Below are positions 22,812-34,230 of a DNA stretch of 64,000 nucleotides, one piece after another. The DNA comes from Hygrocybe punicea. Taxonomy: Eukaryota > Basidiomycota > Agaricomycetes > Agaricales > Hygrophoraceae. The stretch covers positions 310,001 to 374,000 of the forward strand of contig OY744467.1 in assembly GCA_963556145.1 (NCBI GenBank). Reading direction: 5' to 3'. A program made the position numbers and the translations under genes. Positions within the stretch are counted from its first letter, which is position 1. Each line of letters starts with the position of its first letter. Under the pieces are notes generated by a model. That model worked only from the letters and a program-made list of their open reading frames with translations, was not told where the DNA came from and did not search any database.

Positions 22812-25800
22812 TTAGTTGCTCCGTGGCTTTCCATGCAATAGCATGATGAATGTTTTTTGGAATATATGACTTTCCTTTCCATTAATGATAGAATTTCGCT
22901 GATCTCCCTTGACATGGTCTGGTAATAATCCTTGATATTCCAGTTTGGTAATCTCATCAAGCAGTTCTAATTCTCTGAATTCTTGCCTGAGATATCCAGA
23001 AGCACCCCTAGTAATTACTTTAGGATCAAAGCCTTGCATGGTGATAGTTCCTGCTGCAGAAGTACTTCTTGATAAGCAAGTATAATAGGATTGGTGGTTT
23101 CTACAACTACTGAGGTCGACTACATTGTTAGGATGAGTACGTCCTTGACATGCATAATCAGTCATTGCAAAATTAGGCAGTACCAACACTTGTTCTCTTG
23201 ACAAGGGTATCACATCATCATTGGGTAATGAGCACATGGTGGACGTGACATGTTTTGTAATCGGCACCACATTTTCAGGAAGTCCTTCTATGTTAATTTT
23301 TTTTGGAGGATTCAATAATCTGACAAATGAAGTGTCCAGTACAGTTTGTTGCTCAGGACCTATTGCACTCTGCCAACCCACAACTATGCCCTCTGCTCCT
23401 TTGGTAATGCAGCACTCTGTTGCATCATTGTTTCTCAGCATCACTGGCATGCCTACACATAAGTCCAATCTTCCTGGTATATGATCAGAGGATGATGCAT
23501 GTGGTTGGCTCCAAAGTAGCTTTTGGAGTGAAGGTTCCAATATCTTTGTGTGTCAAATAGGATCCAAAATTGTTGACATGTGATGAGATTTTCTTTTGCT
23601 ATTGGAACTAGTAGGATCATTCCATCTGTCTATGGAATAGAATGATGTTAATGGTCTCCTATTTTTAGCAGCAAAACATTGAATACCAAGTTCATTGATT
23701 TTGTCTTTTTGTGCATTCAATGCAGTTATGACTGACACATTCCCGAATTTCTTTTGGGCTAATTTTGGATCATTTGGACCTTTTCCTGCAACACAAGTAC
23801 GAAGAAATGCAATGTAATTGGGAGTACATGCTTTGTATCTCATGTTTCCCAAAGCCAGTCTCAGTTGGACATCTTCTGACTGATTGGTTTGTCTCATATT
23901 TTCACATAATATAACAACTGTTGTAATTTGATGCCAAAGAGCTTTGCCTATAGCAGCTTCCTGATTTGCTATAGTTTGACTGGAATTGATTTGGACACCA
24001 ATGGTTCCACAGTACAAAGGAGCACTACTCATAGCCAATGGAAGTTGGCCAAAATCTCCTGCAAATATCATATTAATGCCACCAAAGGGTTCATCATAAA
24101 CACCACGTGCTTTTGTACACTGAGCACTGATTTTATACATATCTCTGCAAGATAACATTGACACCTCATCAATGAAAATGTAATCCACACCATCAAGATT
24201 GGCATGGACTTGTGCAAGGGAACGAGATGATCCTCCCTGATTAATTCCCAGAATGGAGTGATATGTAGATCCATTTACAAGGGCAGCAGCACCACCAGTT
24301 GGTGCAAGAACCACAAATCGATGATTTTCATTGTGTTTACCAAAAAAACTAGTCAATGCTTTGATGACTTGTGATTTCCCTGTGCCTGCCATCCCACCAA
24401 GATACATGCATAGCTTGTCAGAACTGTTAATCAAGGTAGAGTGATTGGCAATGATATGAAATGCTCTCTTTTGGTCAGTGTTCAAGTTGTAATCATTTAT
24501 AGTTACATCAATGAGATGACGATCAGTTCTGTTTGCAGGAATAAACATATGATTGATGTATGCTGCATCCACTATCTTGACATCATTATATTGGAAATTT
24601 GCCAATTTATCTATGGTTGCTGTGTTTGTTGGTAAATTTTTATTTCTGTCATCAATGATTTCTTTTTTCTTTGCAAGGACTGCAGCTCTCCAAAATTTTG
24701 CTGATTGTACTACAGATGGTTCTATAGGTATCAAAGGTCCTATATCTGGGGTACCATCAATACAATCATTGAGCCATCCTGACCTTTTCAAAGTTCTTTC
24801 AGCTATTAGCATTTGATCCTTCCTCTTTTGTCCTTTATGACCAAGTTTCAGGAGTATTTCCATGTCATTATTGTCTTCATCAATGTTGTTGTTGAAGTCG
24901 TCGCCATTAAATGCTAATTCAGTAATGTGCATGTCATCCAGTTCATCAAGACTGTTTGAAGTTGCCCATGAATACCTTATATCTGCAGTATTATTCTTCT
25001 GACATTTAGCAGAGAAATCATCTCTTGCATCCAAACAGTCATACCGCAGACCAAAGTATTTCATGATCTCCAGCTCTCTTTTAGAAAACTCGTGGTCTAT
25101 AAAAGCATTATCCCATGTTTGTAATTTACATTTGAGTTCTTTGCCACTTCTCCATGGCTTGAAAAATGTTAACATTGTACAACAATAATATTCTCAATCA
25201 CCACGGTCAGCCCTTGGCAAAGTGTTTGGAATAAAATTAGGAACTATGAAGGGATCATCCCCTTTCATTTTGGCATGGTGGGTAAGATATTGTGGATGAT
25301 TGGGATGTAAAGTATAATCATTTTCAATTTTTGTCAATTTATTGAGATCAACTTCATTTGTTTTATCAGCTATTTCTGAACCTGCATTTCTATTTAAACT
25401 ATCAGGTTTTGGAATTTCATCTATCTCCATGAGTATATCATTGTCAACGACATCAGACAAGTTGTCATCACTGGAATATTCAACATTAGTAGGTTCAGTG
25501 AAAGAGTCAGACAAATCATGACAGCCTAGATTGTCCAAAATATGGTTTTGCATGGGTTCTTTTCTGGCCCTTTTGGTTTTTGTTTTGGTGCGTCTTTTAT
25601 TTGGTTCCATAGTGGCGAGACATATCCAGTCATACAGTGATACATTATCATACAAGGCGGGTCTGAACATATAATTATTTACTTTGGAAAGTCCAATGTA
25701 TGCACCATTATTCTTACCAATAACAACCTTTTGTGCATTGTTTTGGTCTTCACATATATTAGCAATTTCTTCATCAGACCATGCACTGATAACCTCTTTA

Positions 25801-25898
25801 ACATAAGATCTCCAAAAGAATGGCACGAATTTATGACTGGTGTAGTGATCAGGATTTCCAAGGACATATAATGAAGCCATTGGAGCACCAATTTCCAT
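22812..25898 (-). pseudogene. Helitron Pif1-like helicase with in-frame stops
   Basis: Continuous in one frame except for stops at 25194-25196 (after RADRGD) and 23553-23555 (after STILDPI), both TGA. Helicase motifs are clear: Walker A GGMAGTGKSQVIKAL, motif II VDYIFIDEVSML, motif III FAGDFGQLPLAM, and late motifs MTDYACQGRT and YTCLSRS. The upstream part (25.9-25.2 kb) includes EIGAPMASLYVLGNPDHYTSH and FVPFFWRSYV, typical of the Rep-helicase linker in fungal Helitrons, and an acidic stretch. The TGA at 25194 is shared with the second copy (after 42490), so it predates their separation. Confidence 0.85.
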
Positions 25899-25949
25899 TT
25901 TGGAGGTGAGTGAATTGACTATTTGTGTAAACAGTTTTCTGACTTTGTC

Positions 25950-28900
25950 TTTTCTTTACAGGTCGCCACCAATCATTTCGGAATTCTTATCAAAAATACT
26001 TTTTATCACTTAAAAAATGCTATAGGTCTTCAAGGAGAATTTTGTAATATAATCTGTTATGTATGCAACTATGGCCTTTACAGCAGTACCTGATAATAAG
26101 CTGGTCACATCAGAATTGCATCATAGCATATATGTAACTTCAGGTGTCACCATGTTCATCCAAGGTTCACCATGCTTGAGGTTAAGAGCACCAGTGTTAG
26201 GTTCTACAAAAGTTTGTTGAAAGATATCACAGGGAAATCGTCGTTTACATTCACCTTTCGAATTAAGACAGTATGGTTTTTTTTTGCCGTCATGCCTGTT
26301 ATGTACATTTAATCGCAATAAAAGATCATCTACAACATCTTGAAACCTTTGCCACCATGTTGATCTTTTGTTGTGATATTGACAATTCATGGAACAATTA
26401 TGATGGTGGATCTGGCATGACACATGTTGGTGGTTGATATTCAGGTTTTGACACTGTCTGTTCCATTTTCTGTGATACCTCATCTTTAGAACCTGTCATG
26501 AATTGTCCTACACACAAACTTTCCAAGTATTCCACTAATCTTTTCTGAAAGTTGGAATTTTCACCCATAATTTTGTCACGTATTTCCTGAGGTGTAAGGC
26601 ATCCCTTTATCCGCAACAGCATATGAAGATGCAAGGTAAGACATCCTTGTTCCTCTACCGTGGCATAATAACCTGATGTGTTTCCGTACAGGCCAGGATG
26701 AGATTCATTTATTCCTAATATATGTTTGATGAACATTTCAGTAGTAAAGTGAAAGAAGCGGGCTCCAGCAACTGGATTGTTTGCAATTAGTTTGTAACAA
26801 TCCTGGGGTAGATGTAGTTTAGGATAAAACTTTTCTTTGTTGTCAGCATAATATAAGCATAGTGGGTGATTGATGTCTGCAGGTGCAAAAGTGGTAAACC
26901 AAGTCGGAGCACCAATATAGGATATCAGAGACCAAATCTCATTTCGCATGTATTTCTTGTTAGTAATTGAACCTTTGACCTGACCAGCTACGTGATCCAG
27001 ATCAGAAATGAGTTTATAGCATGCTTTCTCTTCTAATGTATCTGGTTTGACTCTATCACCTCTAGATAATCTTTTAGAGAGGTCATCCAAAACAGCTGTA
27101 TTGATATTCATCAGGCGATCTGCAATATCGTTGAAATGATGTTTATTAGTCAACAAATATCCTCCGGTTGTACTGTCCTTGATTTGTTCTTGATTGAATG
27201 CAATCAATGGAAAATAGGGATCGGTTTGGAATCTTTTGTCATGGTACATCAGGAGATGTCTTTTGTGCATCATATCACTGATGCTTAAGACATCCTTGTT
27301 TATGCTGCTAATACCACCCAAGCCATATGGAAATAGGCAGGGGAACATCATAGGATATAACTGAGGATTATTAAAAAACGATTCTGGATTTCTAGCATGG
27401 CTTATGGCAAGAACACCACCATGGTCATCTATCAAGTGCTTGGTCGCTCTAGCTATTAATGCCTTTGGACTTGTAATATCTAGATTTTCGCCAGTTACCC
27501 CACTAACAACAAAGGGACAAGGTCCATCTTCCACACCATCTCTCTCTTCATTGTCAAATGCACTAGTGGCTTCCGGTTCCTTATTTGTGTCTGCTGGTCG
27601 ATATGCAAGCACAACAGGAATTCCATGATCTGGATATTGTGCTAGATTTTCATAGGAGATATCTAAATCATAGTAATCCATGTGATTCAATTTCAGCCAT
27701 TCTAAAGCTGCCGAAACTCGCCTTCGGCGAACCAATAAAGGCGTTCGCTCCATGTCTTCCGGAGTTGGTCTGGCAGGACCAGTGAAAATGAAGGCTAGCA
27801 CTTCATCAAGTTCTTTAATTGTTGGAGGCAACCGTTGATATATCTTTGATGTTGGGTTTTGAAACATGATGGCATTTGCTTTCATTTTATGCATCCCAGA
27901 TGACACACAAATGATACATTTGTTGTGACGAACATGGGCAATCAAAAGTTGTTCAGCAAATGTTAGATTTTGAAGTTGTGCAGGAATTCTTCCCATCCAA
28001 AGTCCATTTTCCAAAGCATATTTGGGAGTTTGGCCTTTATTCAGACTGATCACACATGGTTTGCATATCCATTTACATGTGTTATCTAGCACTGGACCTT
28101 TGATATCCTCTATTGGATCAGAACAATGATATCGTTCACATCTTGTGATTCCCATATTGTCTCTAGTTAATATTTTCAGATTAACCTTCGTCTTTGACAA
28201 TAAAGTCATGTTTTTCAACACAACCAATTGACCACATACAGCACACCCACTTTCTTGGAAACATTCAGGTGATGTATCTCTGCACCAGTTGCTGATTATG
28301 GTTTCCTTCAATTCAATAGATGGTGGAGGAGGAGGAAATGATTGCTCATCTGACTTGTCCAAATCTTCTTTCATTTTAGTCTGAGATTCTTCTTTTCTAG
28401 ACTTAGATGTTTCTGTCATTTGTTGTCTTTTGTACCACTCTTTACACTTATCTTTATTTGATTTAATATCATGCACATGAAAAATAGAAACATGAGTATC
28501 ACAAGCTGAACAATTATGCCTCATTAGTGCCACAGATAGATCTTGTCCATGTTAATCTTTGTAATGTCTTTGACAAATATATACCATGTATTGTTGTTAT
28601 TTCACCAATATCCTTCACTGTCAACTTTGGCAGAAGTTCATGTAAAGGCATTTTAACACATGCATATTTTTTTCTATCTTCATATAAAGTGTTGGCTGTT
28701 TGTTCATCAATATGCCCAACATATTCGAATAATATGTCAGAATCATGGTTGATATTATTAGACGGTAGCATGAAAGATTGAAGAAAGCTAAACTTGAATG
28801 TTGGTATTCGTTTACCACCACCAATGTAGTCATATCTATGAACGGAATTTATATATAAAGATTTAAACAAGTTTCTGAATAAATTCAAATTGAACACAAT

Positions 28901-29491
28901 TATGTTTGAATGGCTATGCCGTATTATGAAACATATTGTGGTCCACAGCAACGTTGCATGTGTTAGAGAACTAGTAATACAATGAAATAAATATGATCTG
29001 AAATCATGTCGTCTCAATAGCGATCGCATGAGCAATGCCATGATCATTTTACAACGACATTGGACAGTGATAGGTTTGAGAAGACAATACAAAGCAAAGA
29101 GATATTTACAAGGTAAGAAATATGTTCTGGTATATTGAATAGAACGTAATTGCATATTGAACGCGCTATCTTCAAATGTAGTCCAAGCGAATAATGCATT
29201 GAGTGTCAAAGTATTCTTTGTTATTTCATTGAATTTTACACATTGCATTGCATTTATTTGCATCAGCATTGTTGCATCGCCCTAATCTGGGGCAAACTCA
29301 TGTTCTATGAGTTTTCTTTGAAAAACACCCAATTCTTGGGCCAAGGTCAATATCAAAGGAGCGGAAATTGGTTCAAGAGATATATACATAAGTTGGTCTT
29401 GGCATAGTTGTGGAACTATGGTTGCGTTTGCAAGGAGATGTAGATAAGTCAAAACCGCAATGCAGACATGTATGATATTGTGGAGATTCAT
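25950..29491 (-). pseudogene. Helitron Rep (HUH) region with stops and a frameshift
   Basis: The N-terminal part from 29491 has an in-frame TAG at 29282-29284 and a frameshift near 28.53-28.56 kb; after it, 711 codons (28533-26398) are open. Seen in order: zinc-like CSACDTHVSIF, a DUF6570-like block (GRIPAQLQNLTFAEQLLIAH), the Helitron-like N-terminal domain (PMMFPCLFPYGLGG, then YHDKRFQTDPYFPLI), and the HUH motif as LTLHLHMLLRIKG. The tyrosine motif lies downstream in another frame at about 26.05-26.09 kb as AYITDYITKF. Rep nicks single-stranded DNA to start rolling-circle transposition; this copy needs several repairs to make one protein. Confidence 0.75.
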
Positions 29492-29779
29492 GTGGATTGG
29501 TGATAGTAAGAGGAAGCACCGTCCATGTATCTATTTAACTAGTTAAGTGGTTCAGATCATGAACAACAATTAACACAATTGGATTGATCATATGACATTA
29601 TCTTATTTGTAAGCTCTTCCAAAGACATCATAAGGTGTGCCTGAAGCTTTATAATGTTTTGATTCAATTGAATGTTTTCATAACATACCTAATATTCCAC
29701 CAGATTCAGCAAGATATTACCAACTCACTTGGGATGGCTGAAAATGAGATTGCCCAACTGACTGGGGGATAGCTGAATC

Positions 29780-30520
29780 AGCCTGAGATATATCCTGGGC
29801 CAACTGGGATGGTCCAGGCTGATGTTCTCAGGATATATCCTGGGCCAACTGGGATGGTCCAGGCTGATGCTGTCAGGATATATCCTGGCCCAACTGAGAT
29901 GGTCTAGGCTGATGTTCCCAGGATATATCCTGGGCCAACTGAGATGGTCCAGGCTGATGTTCTCAGGATATATCCTGGTCCAACTGGGATGGTCCAGGCT
30001 GATGCTGTCTGGATATATCCTGGCCCAACTGAGATGGTCTAGGCTGATGTTCCCAGGATATATCCTGGGCCAACTGAGATGGTCCAGGCTGATATTCTCA
30101 GGATATATCCTGGGCCAACTGGGATGGTCTAGGCTGATGCTGTCTGGATATATCCTGGCCCAACTGGGATGGACTAGGCTGATGCTGGCTGGATATATCC
30201 TGGGCCAAATGGGATGGTCTAGGCTGATGTTCCCAGGATATATCCTGGGCCAACTGAGCTGGTCCAGGCTGATGTTCCCAGGATATATCCTGGGCCAACT
30301 GGGATGGTCCAGGCTGGAGCTCTCAGGATATATCCTGGGCCAACTGTCATGATCCAGTCTGAAGATCTCAGAATATATTCTGGACCAACTTGGATGGTCC
30401 AGGCTGAAGGTCTCAGGATATATCTTAAGCCAACTACAATGGTGCAGGCTGATGTTCTCAGGATATATATCCTGGCCCAACTGGGACTGTCCACACTAAT
30501 GCCACCAGCATATATCTGTT
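29780..30520. repeat. 45-bp minisatellite, left arm of KDZ element
   Basis: About 16 units, each with the 14-bp palindrome CAGGATATATCCTG and a GGTCCAGGCTGATG-type spacer. Because 45 is divisible by three and the units have few stops, long ORFs appear on both strands; these are artefacts. The palindromes could be subterminal transposase-binding sites. Confidence 0.92.
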
Positions 30521-30925
30521 GCAAGCTGATGACAATATGCCTCAATGTCCAAGTGGCTGGTTATTCCTTTGATTGCTTTGTGATATCAATAGGCTGATTT
30601 TCTGCAATGATATTATATTTCTGCAGCATAGATTGTAGCCAGCTAGCATAATCCCTTATCATGCATCAACCTCATGATTATTTTCCCAGCAGAACATGAT
30701 TGATTTATCACATTTAATAACTGGTAACTGCAACTACTCATGAAGCCATTATACAGGTACACCCTTTTTGAGTTTTTTCTTTGAAGGTCCCTGCTCATTT
30801 GCCTCCTCTGTATCCATGTGACGTTTGGACTGTTTCCTATTTTGAAATTAGTATTCTTGTCTCAACTTATCCCATATTAATAACTTACAATCTGTCAGCA
30901 GATGGAATCTGCTGAAATACTGACT

Positions 30926-32240
30926 TCACCTCTGTTCTCCATGTCCATCATTTTCCCCACATATCATTTCCTTTTCCAACACCGCTATCTTTTTCAACAC
31001 AGCTTTCCAACTCCTGCCCATCACCTCTAGCTTTTTTCTTGTTCTGTTGGGATTGTTGCTCATTCTTAAACCAATTGGCAATTTCCTACTCCAAGTTACA
31101 GCCGTTTGCATAATTCTTGGCAGTAAATGCACTTTTTTCAATCAATTAAGAAATATGGACTTAGTGGAATTTTGAGTGCTCTGTTCTATATCTCATGAAA
31201 TACTGCATGGATTAAGATGGTTATAGAGGGAAAGTTGTACTATTTCTTAAGGGCTATCTACTCCTGTAATTACATTTGGACAATATTTAGTGTAGGGTGA
31301 GTTGTGGATGAAATAAAAGGTAAACTGTGTTTTTTGACACCCAAAATGATATTGTCAAATTATAGCATCAAATGAACTCCTATGAAAAAGTTTGTAAGGG
31401 GGAAGTTGTTCATTTTTTCAAGGGCTAGAAGTACATATACCGTGTTTTTCTTTATTTTTGTTCTTTCAGCCAATATTTATGGTTTTTGTGATATTTTGGT
31501 TCCAACGCAGACAAACATAGTACAGATGTAATATTGGCTGAAAGCACAAAAATAAAGAAAAATACGGTATATGTACTTCTAGCCCTTGAAAAAATGAACA
31601 ACTTCCCCCTTACAAACTTTTTCATAGGAGTTCATTTGATGCTATAATTTGACAATATCATTTTGGGTGTCAAAAAACACGGTTTACCTTTTATTTCATC
31701 CACAACTCACCCTACACTAAATATTGTCCAAATGTAATTACAGGAGTAGATAGCCCTTAAGAAATAGTACAACTTTCCCTCTATAACCATCTTAATCCAT
31801 GCAGTATTTCATGAGATATAGAACAGAGCACTCAAAATTCCACTAAGTCCATATTTCTTAATTGATTGAAAAAAGTGCATTTACTGCCAAGAATTATGCA
31901 AACGGCTGTAATATGATAGAATGAAGAGAAGTTAAAACAGCACTAACTTTGTGAAGGATGTCATTATCATCAGGCAGAGAAAGTGGTGTTTTGTTGGCTC
32001 CCTTCCTCTCCTTTTGAAGCTGGTGCAACTCTTTGATAATCCCAGTTCAAATTTTTTTCTTATTTTCATTCTTGGTGGTGCAAACATATTTGTTATAGTG
32101 AGACTTGAGGATTTCCTGGATTTCTTCAGTAGCCCAAGCCATTTGGAGTTTAGACTGGAGGATGAGAGTGAATTAAAAGTTATAAAAGAAGTTGGGATGA
32201 ACTTCTGAAAGCTGCAACAGATTTTCCTTGCCAATTGTGA
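30926..32240 (-). pseudogene. broken second gene of the KDZ element
   Basis: Minus-strand coding fragments: MAWATEEIQEILKSHYNKY at about 32.14 kb, then AVLTSLHSII before the foldback insertion at 31911, and TWSRKLPIGLRMSN after it at about 31.1 kb. Excising the foldback with one TA keeps the frame. Several frame changes nearby show further decay or unrecognised introns. I do not recognise the protein; its position beside the transposase suggests an accessory role. Confidence 0.4.
31096..31911. mobile_element. TA-flanked foldback element, copy 3
   Basis: 816 bp, two inverted arms, ends TTACAGCCGTTTGCATAATT and its complement, very close in sequence to copy 1 (15583). It is nested in the KDZ element and therefore younger than the KDZ insertion or carried along with it. 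Confidence 0.88.
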
Positions 32241-32680
32241 GAGTATTAACTCAGAAATCGGAGTAAACTTGATTTGCAACTGAGTGACGTGGCCAATTCC
32301 CATGTCAACAATCACATGTTCAAGATATCACATGATGGTTCAAATGTATTTAAAAACTCCGAAACCTTCAGTTTCACCCTTTAGTGCTCTTCTCCCACTT
32401 CCACTCACCCCGGCAGAGAGAGCCGAATCTCTCTGCTTGATGCCAGGGCACCGAAGTCCTGGTGAGGGTGCAGCCTGTGGTGATTTGCACTCAATTGACA
32501 CCTTGATATGTCACCAGCAGAGAGAGTGGCCTCTCTGCTATTCCCTGGGCATGGGTCCTGGGTGGGTGACCTTGAAAGGTTCTAAAAGTTTTCATAGTAG
32601 TTTTTATCTCGGAGGAGTTAATTAATAAAATAAACAATTGTGAATTTACATTTTTGAAGTAAGTGTTTGCCAGCTGATGA

Positions 32681-33050
32681 CTTCGCGAAGCCGGCACACA
32701 TGTCAATATTTCAATGGACATGGTGGCATGTTTCGCGAGGTGGTCATTGCCGTCAGGGCATACACCCATCCATACCTCATGAAGCTGGCACACGCGTCAA
32801 TAGACGCGGTGGCGGCTTTTGCGAGGTGTTGGAGTTGGTGTCATTGTCGCTGTCGTTGATGGATGGCACCACCCCTGGAGACCTCGTGGACACAGCGCCG
32901 ACGTCCATTGACGTGGTGGTGCATGTACACGAGGAGTTGGGATGATCCCATCGGGCTCTCGTGGGGCCGTTGGCTGCATAGGCGAGTGGCCATCCACACC
33001 TCACGAAGCCGGCACACGCGTCAATGGACGCGGCGGCAGGATTCGCGAGG
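32681..33050. repeat. four palindromic two-stem modules
   Basis: Modules at 32681-32740, 32775-32826, 32882-32934 and 32999-33050. Each has an outer inverted pair of the CCTCGCGAA/TTCGCGAGG type and an inner pair around CAAT: CATGTC/GACATG, CGCGTC/GACGCG, ACGTC/GACGT and CGCGTC/GACGCG. Related modules occur in the hAT-like elements at 40409, 40562, 57380 and 57671. Inner arms differ between copies but stay complementary. Confidence 0.75.
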
Positions 33051-33810
33051 TATTGGGTGGTGGGGTTGGGGCCATCGTCATCGTCGTCGTCGTCGTCATT
33101 GTTGCTGGCTGGGCGTTGGGCATTGTGGTTGGGGCTGTTGTCGTCGTTGTCGTTGTCGTCATCGTCGTGGTGGAGCTGTTGGGCATTCTGGTTGGGGCTG
33201 TCGTCATCGTCGTCGTCGTGGTGGTGGTGGAACCGTTGGGCGTTGGGCGTTGGGTGTTGGGCGTTGGGGCTGTCGTCATCGTCGTCGCCGTCATCGTGGT
33301 GGTGGAGCTGTTAGGCGTTGGGTGTTGGGTGTTGGGTGTTGGGGCTGTTGTAGTCGTTGGCATCGTCGTGGTGGTGGAACCATTGGGCATTGGGCGTTGG
33401 GGTCGGTGTTGGGTGTTTCTGGGGCCGTCGTTGTCGTCGCCGTTGCTGGATGTGGTGGGGCCATTGGGCGTTAGGTGTTGTGGTTGGCGCTGTCGTCGTT
33501 CGTGGTGGAGCCATTGGGCGTTGGGTGTTGGGCGTGTTGGGTGTTTCTGGGGCTGTTGTTGTTGTTGTTGTATGTTGGAGGTCATTGTCGTCCTCATTGT
33601 TGGATGTTCGCCGTGTTGGTGGGGTCGTCTCCGTGGGGCGTTGGTTGTTGGGGGTGGGGCCGTTGGGCCTTGGGCAGATTTTGGGCGCTGGGTGGATTTT
33701 GGGCGTTGGGTATTTCACCGTTGTTGGGTGTTGGCCCAGGTGGTTTTGGTCAGGGCATTGTCGTCCTGGATGTTCGCGGCGTTGGTGGGGCTGTCTTGAT
33801 TAGATGTTGA
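33051..33810. repeat. GTC/GTT and GTTGGGC low-complexity tract
   Basis: Imperfect (GTCGTC)n and (GTTGGGCGTTGGGT)n repeats, open in most frames. The resemblance to the triplet-rich cores of the hAT-like elements suggests shared ancestry or a shared instability. I see no gene in it. Confidence 0.75.
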
Positions 33811-34011
33811 TGGTGTCATCGTTGTCGATAAGCATAGCGCCTGGCCTCACCATCGAAATTGGTGGCTGCGCAGACCTGTAAGTCAAAGTCAGTAGAAGAG
33901 CATATAGTTTCGGAGTTGAACACTGCGTGGCTGCCTCGTTGCAAAATTGCATTGTTCTTGCACTCAAACTTGATTCTCTCTCATCTTTTCAGCCAATCTA
34001 CTACCACTAAT

Positions 34012-34230
34012 ATGCCCATAACTACTGCTACTACTGTCAGTAAAAAGGCTGGTGCACCAGCACCTCAATCTCAGCTTGCCAGAGATCTTGATCTTGATCT
34101 GGACATGGCTTCCGATTTGAGTTCCCTTCGATCGGACGATGACCAATCAGATGCCCAAATGGACACTGTCATAACTCTTTCCAGCAACATCATCTCATCC
34201 TACTATGGCCTTTACCTTTCTGGTTCTTGA
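34012..34230 (+). CDS. small acidic ORF before KDZ transposase
   Basis: 72 codons from ATG, with an alanine/threonine-rich start, then LARDLDLDLDMASDLSSL and an Asp-rich stretch (RSDDDQSDAQMD). It overlaps the point where transposase similarity starts in another frame. It may be a relic of a different element's N-terminus joined to the transposase. Function unknown. Confidence 0.3.
   Translation: MPITTATTVSKKAGAPAPQSQLARDLDLDLDMASDLSSLRSDDDQSDAQMDTVITLSSNIISSYYGLYLSGS

Larger units (their letters stand above)
21740..29690 (-). mobile_element. Helitron, copy 1, nearly complete
   Basis: Rolling-circle DNA transposon with Rep (HUH nuclease), Pif1-like helicase and a downstream protease-like gene, all on the minus strand. 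Exact 5'-TC and CTRR-3' ends were not identified, so the bounds are set by coding content. It carries a few in-frame stops and one frameshift, so it is probably non-autonomous. The same sequence reappears nearly unchanged, on the plus strand, from 38390, including at least one identical stop. Confidence 0.85.

Noticed and set aside
29725..30480. 251-codon minus-strand ORF and long plus-strand ORFs in the left minisatellite
   Set aside because: The unit is 45 bp, divisible by three, and stop-poor, so all these frames are open by repetition. The mirror array at 36957-37709 gives the same artefact. No domain or composition of a real protein.
32942..33799. Long Val/Gly/Leu-rich or Thr/Pro-rich ORFs
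   Set aside because: They are translations of GTC/GTT and GTTGGGC repeats, open on both strands at once.
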